Shown here: piece after piece, positions 1-5,566 of the stretch
Position numbering within the stretch: position 1 is the stretch's first letter
Layout: every line of letters starts with the position of its first letter
Notes under the pieces: model-generated
The model's input: the letters and a program-made list of their open reading frames with translations, nothing else
The model's database searches: none
Told to the model about the DNA's origin: nothing
Translations under genes and position numbers: made by a program
From: JBDKGV01 sp039798005
GTDB lineage: Bacteria > Fibrobacterota > Fibrobacteria > UBA5070
DNA length: 11,341 bases
Assembly (NCBI GenBank): GCA_039798005.1
Contig: JBDKGV010000111.1
Span: forward strand, 1 to 11,341
Direction: 5' to 3'

Positions 1-313
1 TGGCGTTGCCGGTGGCCCATGCCGAACCGCTGGTGCGTTCGTACCGCCCGTCTGTGGAACGGATGGTTCCCGAAGGGTGATCGACCTGGAACCCGCCGGT
101 GAAGTTCACGACATCCGCAGTGCGGTCCCAAAGGGCCTTGTCGGAGCGCAACTTCACATCGCCTCGATGGAAGCGCACATTGCCCACGAGTTCCACCTGG
201 CGCCCTTGGTTCGCGACGGAAAACCGGTCGGCGCCGTCCAGGATCAGCGGTTCGCCCTTGTCCTGCGAGGGCCTGGCGGCGGCAAGGAGTCCAAGCAGAA
301 GCGCCAAGATCAC
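1..313 (-). CDS. lptA: OstA/LptA-type lipopolysaccharide transport protein, N-terminal part (cut by window edge)
   Basis: Periplasmic protein of the Lpt bridge, which in this family carries LPS from the LptBFGC complex toward the outer-membrane LptD. Read on the minus strand from a GTG at 311-313, the frame stays open to base 1 (104 codons visible). Residues 1-14 form a short hydrophobic signal-like segment (ILALLLGLLAAAR). The rest shows the OstA beta-jellyroll pattern, with repeated short strands such as VELVGNVRFHRGDVKLRSDKA (residues 40-60, abbreviated) followed by GRYERTSGSAWATGN. The GTG start is chosen because it overlaps the lptC stop (GTGA, 310-313), implying translational coupling. 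The C-terminus is missing, so I cannot tell a short LptA from a longer multi-repeat OstA-like protein. The family call is fairly firm. Confidence 0.75.
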   Translation of the reverse strand, partial: MILALLLGLLAAARPSQDKGEPLILDGADRFSVANQGRQVELVGNVRFHRGDVKLRSDKALWDRTADVVNFTGGFQVDHPSGTIRSTDGRYERTSGSAWATGNA

Positions 314-894
314 TGCATCAGTCCTTGCAAGGGCGAGAGGTTGCGCAGACTGCCCGAGACTCCCGAGACGATCTCCCAGCGATGCAGATGGGCGTCGGAA
401 CGGAAGCCGCGACCTGTGAGCACGTCGCCCACCTCGGTGCGCACGGTCACTCGCGATTCCGTCGAGATGCGATCGGCGTCCTTGTCGAACAAGAGACTGT
501 CGGCCTGCAGGCGCATCCCCTTGGCGTTGCTGCCCACCACATGGCCGCGAGCCCGGAAGTAGCGCAGGTTCTTGTCCATGTTGCCGGAATCCGAGACGAT
601 ATGCGCAGAGATCTTGCCCTTCTCGTCGTAGGCCGTGAGGTCGATGGGCTTGGCGTGCACGCGCTGGCTGCGCAATTCCTGGGTCAGGTGCTTGGTCTTG
701 AGCTTCCAGGCAAGCCGTCCTTCCACCCAGAAGTCGACCTCGGTGGAGTCCCGGAACTCGGCTTCCACTTGGCGTGGTGCCGCGCCCTTGTCGACTTCCT
801 TGGCGCGGATGGTCACCGGCGCCGGGTCGGAGCAGGCAAGGATGCATAGGACGGGAAGCGCGAGCCCAAGGCGATGGAGGGTAGAAGAAAGCAC
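310..894 (-). CDS. lptC: LPS export protein LptC, predicted lipoprotein
   Basis: Inner-membrane/periplasmic partner of LptBFG and LptA in LPS export. The protein is 194 aa, close to the usual LptC size. Residues 1-21 form a signal sequence ending in a lipobox-like I-L-A-C, with Cys21 as likely lipidation site followed by Ser-Asp; E. coli LptC instead uses a transmembrane anchor. The mature part follows the LptC pattern: a beta-strand FRDSTEVDFWVEGRLAWKLK region (residues about 48-67), HIVSDSGNMDKN, the GHVVGSNAKGMRLQADSLLFD stretch (about 118-138), then TGRGFRSD. The start is GTG at 892-894. The frame is open further upstream but has no ATG, GTG or TTG before a TAA. There is no evident Shine-Dalgarno. 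The stop overlaps the lptA start by 4 nt. A candidate promoter lies 60 nt upstream. Function is inferred from pattern and from the lptA neighbour. Confidence 0.8.
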   Translation of the reverse strand: MLSSTLHRLGLALPVLCILACSDPAPVTIRAKEVDKGAAPRQVEAEFRDSTEVDFWVEGRLAWKLKTKHLTQELRSQRVHAKPIDLTAYDEKGKISAHIVSDSGNMDKNLRYFRARGHVVGSNAKGMRLQADSLLFDKDADRISTESRVTVRTEVGDVLTGRGFRSDAHLHRWEIVSGVSGSLRNLSPLQGLMQ

Positions 895-953
895 GCTGGA
901 AAGGTAATTGTCCGATTTCAGATGTTTTTCGATTTCCGCACGGCTGTCGGGTA

Positions 954-982
954 ATTATCTTTCGCGACCTCTATCCACCCAA
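954..982 (-). promoter_or_regulatory. Candidate sigma70-type promoter for lptC-lptA
   Basis: On the minus strand, TTGGGT (982-977) is followed after 17 bases by GATAAT (959-954). The -10 matches TATAAT at five of six positions and the -35 keeps TTG. It points at lptC, leaving a 5' leader of roughly 50 nt. This is pattern matching only. Confidence 0.4.
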
Positions 983-1021
983 AATCCAACCAGCACCAGA
1001 TGGCATGTGCCGTCTGAACAA

Positions 1022-1050
1022 CCTCGGACCCTTTCACTTTCGGTCCGGGG
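1022..1050 (+). promoter_or_regulatory. rpsA leader hairpin
   Basis: CCTCGGACC (1022-1030) pairs with GGTCCGGGG (1042-1050), giving nine pairs including one T-G wobble and an 11-base loop. It sits 23 nt before the rpsA ATG. Between hairpin and ATG there is only a purine-rich AGAAAGAAA and no GGAG-type site. In E. coli, rpsA has a structured leader without a canonical Shine-Dalgarno and is autoregulated by S1. A similar role here is an inference. Confidence 0.45.
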
Positions 1051-1073
1051 AGTGCGCAACCAGAAAGAAACGC

Positions 1074-2789
1074 ATGTCCGAATTCAAGCTCATCTACGGC
1101 ACGGAAGCCGATCTCGCCGAGATCGAAGGCCGCGTCGTCACCCGCAGCCCCGAAGAGCAGGAGGCCATCACCAGCGCCTACGCTGCGACTCTCGAGGGCG
1201 TGGAAGAAGGCAAGATCGTTGCCGGCACCATCCTGGGCCACACCGAGTCCCACATCATCGTCGATATCTCCTTCAAGTCTGAAGGCCTGATCCCGATGTC
1301 CGAGTTCAAGTCCGAGGACGAAATGGTCCTGGGCGCTCACGTGGACGTCTACATCGAGCAGATCGAAGGCGAAGACGGACAGATCGTCCTCTCCAAGCAG
1401 CGCGCCGACTTCATGAAGGTCTGGGAGCGCATCCGCGACGCTTACGAGACTGGCGAAGTGGTCGAGGGTACCCTCGTGCGCCGCATCAAGGGTGGCATCG
1501 TCGTCGACCTGTTCGGCATCGAAGCCTTCCTGCCCGGTTCGCAGATCGACCTGCGTCAGATCCCCGACATGGACAGCCTCATCGGTCAGTCGATGGCTTT
1601 CCGCGTCATCAAGGTTCACAAGAGCCGCCGCAACATCGTGGTCTCCCGTCGCATCGTGCTCGAGGAGCAGCGCTCCCGCATGCGCGACCAGATCATCGAG
1701 ACCCTGGAGCGTGGACAGGTTCGCGAAGGCACCGTCAAGAACATCACCGACTTCGGTGCGTTCATCGACTTGGGCGGCGTCGACGGCCTGCTGCACATCA
1801 CCGACATGACCTGGGGCCGCATCCAGCACCCCTCCGAGCTCGTCTCCATCGGCGCCAAGCTCACCGTCAAGGTCCTTGATTTCAACGAGCGCAAGGAGCG
1901 TATCTCGCTCGGCCTCAAGCAGCTCCAGGAACACCCCTGGAAGACCGTCGCGACCAAGTACCCCGAGGGCGTTCGCGTCCGCGGCAAGATCGTCTCGATC
2001 ACCGACTACGGCGCCTTCATGGAGCTGGAGCAGGGTGTCGAAGGTCTCATCCACATCTCCGAGATGTCCTGGACCCAGCACGTCAAGCATCCTTCCCAGG
2101 TCGTCAAGGCCGGTGACACCGTGGAAGCGGTCGTCCTGCGCATCGACACCGAGAACGAGAAGATCTCGCTTGGCCTCAAGCAGATCGAGCCGGACCCCTG
2201 GACCACCATCGACTCCGAGCTGCCCATCAATGCCGTGGTTTCGGGCGTCGTCCGCAACTTGGCTCCGTTTGGCGCGTTCGTCGAGATCAAGGAAGGCATC
2301 GACGGTCTGATTCATGTTTCCGACATGAGCTGGACCAAGAAGGTCAACCATCCCTCCGAGGTTCTCCAAAAGGGTGACGCCGTCACCTGCATGGTCCTGT
2401 CGGTGGACAAGGAGAAGCGTCGCATCTCCCTGTCGCTCAAGGCCATGGGCGAAGACCCCTGGAAGAAGGTCCCGGACGCATTCCCGCTGGGCAAGGAAGT
2501 CGAAGCTCCGATCGTGCGTCTGCTCGATCGCGGCGTGGTCGTGGAGCTGGAGGAAGGCGTCGAGGGATTCATCCCCCTTTCGAAGCTGACCGAAGACAAC
2601 CTGCGCGTGCCTGCCGACTCCTACCGCGTTGGACAGATCTTGAAGGGCACCATCGTCGAGCACGACGTCGAGTCCCGCAAGATCACCGTGTCCTGCATCG
2701 GTGGAACCGACGACTGGCGCAACTACCAGGCCGGCAAGCTCGCCGAAGCCAAGACCACGCTGGGCGACATCTTCAAGCCCCTGTCGTAA
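1074..2789 (+). CDS. rpsA: 30S ribosomal protein S1
   Basis: Binds mRNA and helps load it on the 30S subunit. The protein is 571 aa, near the 557 aa of E. coli S1. Six S1 (OB-fold) domains are visible at about residues 46-109, 127-193, 214-282, 299-369, 386-456 and 473-541. Domains 3 to 5 carry the classic pattern, e.g. G.VKNITDFGAFIDL..VDGLLHITDMTWGRI..P and repeated ERISLGLKQ-type ends. Domains 1, 2 and 6 are more diverged, as usual for S1. The start is ATG 1074 (MSEFKLIYGTEADL): an in-frame ATG at 1005 would add 23 residues unlike S1 and would place the leader hairpin inside the gene. No canonical ribosome site precedes the start. The gene stands alone, closed by a strong terminator. Codon use is strongly biased to C/G-ending codons, as expected for a highly expressed gene. 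Confidence 0.96.
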   Translation: MSEFKLIYGTEADLAEIEGRVVTRSPEEQEAITSAYAATLEGVEEGKIVAGTILGHTESHIIVDISFKSEGLIPMSEFKSEDEMVLGAHVDVYIEQIEGEDGQIVLSKQRADFMKVWERIRDAYETGEVVEGTLVRRIKGGIVVDLFGIEAFLPGSQIDLRQIPDMDSLIGQSMAFRVIKVHKSRRNIVVSRRIVLEEQRSRMRDQIIETLERGQVREGTVKNITDFGAFIDLGGVDGLLHITDMTWGRIQHPSELVSIGAKLTVKVLDFNERKERISLGLKQLQEHPWKTVATKYPEGVRVRGKIVSITDYGAFMELEQGVEGLIHISEMSWTQHVKHPSQVVKAGDTVEAVVLRIDTENEKISLGLKQIEPDPWTTIDSELPINAVVSGVVRNLAPFGAFVEIKEGIDGLIHVSDMSWTKKVNHPSEVLQKGDAVTCMVLSVDKEKRRISLSLKAMGEDPWKKVPDAFPLGKEVEAPIVRLLDRGVVVELEEGVEGFIPLSKLTEDNLRVPADSYRVGQILKGTIVEHDVESRKITVSCIGGTDDWRNYQAGKLAEAKTTLGDIFKPLS

Positions 2790-2801
2790 GGTCATCCCTG
2801 T

Positions 2802-2825
2802 AGACGGCACCGCAAGGCGCCGTCT
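2802..2825 (+). other. GCAA-loop hairpin in the rpsA 3' untranslated region
   Basis: AGACGGC (2802-2808) pairs with GCCGTCT (2819-2825). After one A-C mismatch, CC pairs with GG around a GCAA tetraloop (2812-2815). It lies 12 nt after the rpsA stop and just before the terminator. No T-tract follows, so it is not itself a terminator. It may stabilise the 3' end of the mRNA. Confidence 0.45.
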
Positions 2826-2837
2826 CAGTGAGCATCG

Positions 2838-2869
2838 AAGCCCCATCTGGATTCCAGATGGGGCTTTTT
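2838..2869 (+). terminator. Rho-independent terminator of rpsA
   Basis: AAGCCCCATCTGG (2838-2850) and CCAGATGGGGCTT (2854-2866) form a perfect 13-bp stem with a 3-base loop (ATT), running into a T-tract at 2865-2869. It ends the rpsA transcript 50-80 nt after the stop codon. The opposite strand lacks a T-tract after the stem, so it appears one-directional. Confidence 0.92.
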
Positions 2870-2955
2870 CGTACCCTGTCCCAGCAAGCAAGTTCAGCTA
2901 GATTTCCCGGCATTCCTTGGAATGGGGACTCCTTGATTCAGAACGAGACCGCGGT

Positions 2956-3129
2956 ATGGATATGATCAAGCGATATGGTGTGCTGCTTTTTTTGGCGTGT
3001 TTGGGTTGTGTCATTTATGATCTCAGAAATCCAAGTGAAGATCAGTTGTTTGGGAAAAACGCAACCCATCGTGCATGGGTTGGATTGATCATATCTGGCG
3101 TGGCTCTGATTGTCATTCTTTTCTCCTGA
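2956..3129 (+). CDS. Small putative membrane protein, unknown function
   Basis: I do not recognise this gene. From ATG 2956 it encodes 57 aa: a short charged start (MDMIKR), a hydrophobic stretch at about residues 7-22 (YGVLLFLACLGCVIY), a polar middle (DLRNPSEDQLFGKNATHRA) and a second hydrophobic stretch at about 40-57 ending at the C-terminus. This suggests two membrane helices. Upstream in-frame TTG 2917 is possible but adds only polar residues, and ATG 2962 is equally possible. There is no clear Shine-Dalgarno. The ORF is visibly richer in A and T than its neighbours (codons such as ATA, TTT, TTG and GAT), so it may be an acquired or weakly expressed gene. It follows the rpsA terminator and has no partner gene. 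It could also be a chance ORF, but the paired hydrophobic segments argue for a real peptide. Confidence 0.45.
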   Translation: MDMIKRYGVLLFLACLGCVIYDLRNPSEDQLFGKNATHRAWVGLIISGVALIVILFS

Positions 3130-3362
3130 ACCCGAAAATTTGGAGCTTTGCCAATCCGATGTCCAAAGGGGAAATCCTAGCGGTGGCATGGCACATCAGG
3201 ACGGTTGCGAAATTGCCACGGTAGTGGCCATGTGCAGCACCCTGATTGGGGTCCCCGTGTTGCGATCCTGATCGCGCGGGGCAAGCTGACGGTTTTGCAA
3301 GCACGAGGTTGCTGATCGCAAGTGGTGGCAGACGCGCGAAGTAGTTGCGAAAATGCAGGGTC

Positions 3363-3442
3363 CCCAGGGATGCCATCCCTGGGTGGCGGTTCCCAGGGCC
3401 GCCAGTGGCCCTGGGCCCTGGTCTGGACCGGGAGGGTCCAGA
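3363..3442. repeat. Three consecutive perfect hairpins
   Basis: Hairpin A: CCCAGGGA (3363-3370) pairs with TCCCTGGG (3376-3383), loop 5. Hairpin B: CCCAGGGCC (3392-3400) pairs with GGCCCTGGG (3407-3415), loop 6. Hairpin C: TCTGGACC (3422-3429) pairs with GGTCCAGA (3435-3442), loop 5. Each stem is perfect at 8-9 bp, with spacers of 8 and 6 nt. A and B share the CCCAGGG arm. No T-tract follows, so they are not plain terminators. Either DNA-level REP-type palindromes or a structured transcript would fit. Confidence 0.6.
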
Positions 3443-3474
3443 GCAACAGTTTCAAAAAAGCACTTTTGACAAGT

Positions 3475-3504
3475 TTCGTACTTCGACGAGCTCAGTACGA
3501 ACGG
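3475..3504 (+). repeat. Short palindromic repeat, copy 1 (complete)
   Basis: TTCGTACT (3475-3482) pairs perfectly with AGTACGAA (3494-3501) around an 11-base loop, and CGG follows. The segment 3483-3504 agrees with copy 2 at 19 of 22 positions. The motif, with a TTCGACNNGCTCAG core flanked by TTCGT/ACGAA arms, resembles short palindromic intergenic repeats I associate with many bacterial genomes. That resemblance is from memory and was not searched. Confidence 0.6.
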
Positions 3505-3567
3505 ATGTAGAATCATCTACTCCCACCCTTCGGGCGTGAGCTCCACATCTTGTGGTATCGGAGGGAG

Positions 3568-3589
3568 TCGACAGGCTCAGCACGAACGG
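3568..3589 (+). repeat. Short palindromic repeat, copy 2 (left arm missing)
   Basis: This segment matches 3483-3504 of copy 1 at 19 of 22 bases, including the GCTCAG core and the CACGAACGG right arm. The expected left arm (AAGCACGAA-like) is absent and replaced by GGAGGGAG, so this is a partial copy in the same orientation, 85 nt downstream of copy 1. Confidence 0.55.
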
Positions 3590-3924
3590 CTATGCACGCT
3601 TACAATGAGGGGAAAGCTGAACTCCCCCCCGAGCAGTGAAACGCCACAGTCCAAGCCGTCCGCACGGACAAAACGACAACCTCCCCCCGACCGTCACCCG
3701 AATGGGCCAAGACCCCGCAGGGCCGTCCTTCGAACCATTCCGCTGGCTGAATGGCCGAAGGCTGTATCGAAGAGCCAACGGAAGACGCAGGGAGCGGCCC
3801 GAGGAGGCTTGGTGAGCCAATGGACAGATTCTGTCAAAAAGACATTGGCGAACAGGGCGGGAAGAGGGGCCATCCCCCTTTGCTCTCCTGCCTAGGATAC
3901 AGGGCTGCGTCCCGCCGGGAACAG

Positions 3925-4755
3925 CTATCGGGTCAGGAATGTCCATGCGGCCGGAACCAAGGCCATCAGGATCTCGAAGGCGATCAACAGGATCACGACC
4001 CACTCCAGCCGGGTGGAACGCCGGGCATGGGCGAGGTCCGAGAAGGTGCTGTTGATGTCCTTGAGGACCTCCGACTTGCGGCGCACCGCATCGTTGCGGT
4101 CCTTGAGCTCGAACTGCCGGGACAGGGCGCCGTAGAGCTTCTCGGCAGGGGCGTTGTTCCAGGTGAGGTCGGGCTTGTCCAGGATGCCCAGGTACGAGAT
4201 GGAGTCGTGCTCCAGGCGCAGGATGCGGGCGGCGTCTTGGGCAAGGATCAAGTCGTTGGTGACCAGACGGCCCTTCTCCAGACGTTCCAAGCGTTCCTCG
4301 AAGCGGTCCAGGGCCACGTCAAGCGAGGCCTCCACGCGTTCCAAGGCCACCGACTTGGCCAGCACCGTTGCCAGAATCTCGGGCTGCCAGGCCTCGAATT
4401 CGGACACCGTCATCTGGTCGGAATCCAGGCCGACCTCCAGATCGCTCACGACCAGGGCGTAGGTGTCGTTGAAGGAGGTGCCTTGGCCGGGGGTCAGGGC
4501 GGGCTCGTGCCGTGCGAGGTAGGAGAGGATGTCGTGGATCTCGTGAGGCTGGCAGTTGGTGAAGACCACGGCTCCGAACGAGAAGACCCACGCGCTGCGG
4601 CCCTCATGCTCGCGAAGGATGCCGCGCAGCCGGGCGGAATCCAGGCACAGCGGCTCTTCCCAGGTGTAGCGGTGGCGCAGGCCGAAGTGGCCGGACAGGC
4701 GATTGAGGTCGACGCTGCGCCCGACGGTGCGCGCCTCGAACGAATACGAGTGCAT
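3925..4755 (-). CDS. RMD1/DUF155 family protein with C-terminal membrane anchor
   Basis: 276 aa, of the RMD1 (DUF155) family. Eukaryotic members include yeast Rmd1/Rmd8 and mitochondrial RMND1, which supports mitochondrial translation; the bacterial role is not settled. The N-terminal part has the family's AWVFSFGAVVFTNC stretch (residues 55-68) followed by SYLARHEPAL. The middle has AKSVALERVEASLDVALDRFEERLERLEKGRL (about 133-164), likely a helical/coiled region, and DLTWNNAPAEKLYGALSRQFELKDRNDAVRRKSEVLKDINSTFSDLAHARRSTRLEW (196-252). A single hydrophobic helix at about 251-273 ends the protein, so a tail-anchored membrane form is likely. The start is ATG 4755 with AAAGGA six bases upstream. 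It lies 99 nt after rsmE on the same strand and may have its own promoter or be the last gene of that operon. Confidence 0.85.
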   Translation of the reverse strand: MHSYSFEARTVGRSVDLNRLSGHFGLRHRYTWEEPLCLDSARLRGILREHEGRSAWVFSFGAVVFTNCQPHEIHDILSYLARHEPALTPGQGTSFNDTYALVVSDLEVGLDSDQMTVSEFEAWQPEILATVLAKSVALERVEASLDVALDRFEERLERLEKGRLVTNDLILAQDAARILRLEHDSISYLGILDKPDLTWNNAPAEKLYGALSRQFELKDRNDAVRRKSEVLKDINSTFSDLAHARRSTRLEWVVILLIAFEILMALVPAAWTFLTR

Positions 4756-4758
4756 GAA

Positions 4759-4776
4759 GGATCCTTTCAGGGATCC
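4759..4776 (-). promoter_or_regulatory. Ribosome site of the RMD1-family gene inside a small hairpin
   Basis: Read on the minus strand, GGATCC (4776-4771) and GGATCC (4764-4759) are self-complementary arms around CTGAAA, three bases before the ATG. The Shine-Dalgarno AAAGGA (4767-4762) lies partly in the downstream arm. A folded hairpin would mask it. The stem is only 6 bp, so the effect may be weak. Confidence 0.4.
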
Positions 4777-4854
4777 ATCAACATAGCACGGGCCTCAGGG
4801 CGAATCCAGCCGCGCAACGAAGGCGAGCCACGACTGAAACGCGTTCGAATCTTT

Positions 4855-5565
4855 TCAGGCGCTCAGGCGGCCCAAGGCGTAGAGGCCGGCGGCCACGGCG
4901 CGCAGACGGGTGTGGCCCAGCGAGAGCATGCGCGCCGGTTTTGCGCGCGCAAGGTCCAGTTCCTTGGTGGAAAATCCGCCCTCCGGGCCGATGGCGATCC
5001 AGCCGGGGATGGCGGGCTGGGGGCCTTCCTCACCGGTGGCGTCGCACATCCACAAGGTCTCGCCGTCGGGGATGTTTGACAGGAATTGTCCGAAATCGAC
5101 CGGGGCCAGGATCTCGCAGACCCAAGCCTGCTTGGACTGGCAGATGGCCGAAGACGCCTTGCGGCGCAGGCGGTCGAGCTGGCCTTCCATGTCGCTGCCC
5201 TTGGGGAGCTGGCAGTGCTCGCTCCAAAGGGGCTGGAAGGCGCGCAGAGGGGTCTGGGCGCACAGCTCAAAGACATCCTCGATGCCGCGCACCTTGAGCA
5301 GGGCCTGAGCCATGGAGAGGCGCGGGCGGTCTTGGGTTGCGATCCTCTCCAGCACCTCGACCTGGCAGGCGCGCGGGTCTGAGTGCGAAAGGACGGCGTC
5401 GAACACGCTGCCCGTACCGTCGGTGACGGTGAGTTTCACGCCGGTGGAAAGCCGCAACACCCGGTGCAGGTGCTGGGACTCCGAGGAGCCCATGGTCACG
5501 GTCGTTCCAACGGCGGCATCGGGGTGATGGACCCACGCCTCGTCGTAGCGCTCCAGACGGCTCAT
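4855..5565 (-). CDS. rsmE: RsmE-like 16S rRNA (m3U1498) methyltransferase
   Basis: SPOUT-fold methyltransferase that, in this family, methylates N3 of U1498 in 16S rRNA using S-adenosylmethionine. The protein is 236 aa, close to E. coli RsmE (243). An N-terminal PUA-like part (residues about 1-70, with SQHLHRVLRLSTGVKLTVTDGTG) precedes the SPOUT domain. That domain shows the cofactor-knot motif AIGPEGGFSTKEL (191-203) and LGHTRLRAVAAGLYALGRL (216-234). Two positions deviate from the usual family pattern: LRAETA is LRAVAA, and the usual EQS-R segment reads CQSKQ (142-146). The ATG at 5563-5565 is one base after the stop of the KaiC-like gene; 25 more in-frame upstream codons exist but would overlap that gene. 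No Shine-Dalgarno is visible, so coupled translation is likely. It is the last gene of the greA operon. Confidence 0.85.
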   Translation of the reverse strand: MSRLERYDEAWVHHPDAAVGTTVTMGSSESQHLHRVLRLSTGVKLTVTDGTGSVFDAVLSHSDPRACQVEVLERIATQDRPRLSMAQALLKVRGIEDVFELCAQTPLRAFQPLWSEHCQLPKGSDMEGQLDRLRRKASSAICQSKQAWVCEILAPVDFGQFLSNIPDGETLWMCDATGEEGPQPAIPGWIAIGPEGGFSTKELDLARAKPARMLSLGHTRLRAVAAGLYALGRLSA

Positions 5566-5566
5566 G

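Larger units (their letters stand above)
3130..3924. other. 795-nt stretch without a convincing gene; palindrome-rich
   Basis: Open frames here (e.g. 3536-3895 plus, 3590-4003 minus) are rich in Pro, Arg, Ser and Gly, lack ribosome sites, match no family I know and overlap one another. The left third (3130-3360) contains short protein-like stretches broken by stops and frame changes, for example MAHQDGCEIATVVAM at 3188-3232. These could be decayed coding sequence, but I cannot assign a parent gene. The centre (3363-3600) holds three GC-rich hairpins and two palindromic repeat copies, listed separately. The right third (3600-3924) shows C-runs and small inverted repeats only. I found no tRNA or known RNA gene. 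Confidence 0.6.

Noticed and set aside
918..2891. 657-codon open frame on the minus strand opposite rpsA
   Set aside because: It mirrors rpsA codon by codon, is His/Leu/Asp/Gly-rich with no domain, and runs through the terminator. It is a by-product of strong G/C codon bias in rpsA.
2911..2924. Palindrome CATTCC-TT-GGAATG upstream of the small membrane ORF, considered as an operator
   Set aside because: Short, single, and no promoter could be placed next to it.
3188..3268. Protein-like stretch MAHQDGCEIATVVAMCSTLIGVPVLRS, considered as the remnant of a transporter gene
   Set aside because: Only 27 codons, with no matching sequence upstream in the same frame and no recognised family motif. 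Kept as a remark in the intergenic entry.
3725..3745. GGTTCGAA on the minus strand, considered as a tRNA T-loop
   Set aside because: The flanking five bases do not pair and no anticodon or acceptor stem fits around it.
3751..5079. 442-codon plus-strand frame covering the RMD1-family gene and part of rsmE
   Set aside because: It is antisense to two genes with recognisable domains, is rich in Gln and Gly, and has no ribosome site.
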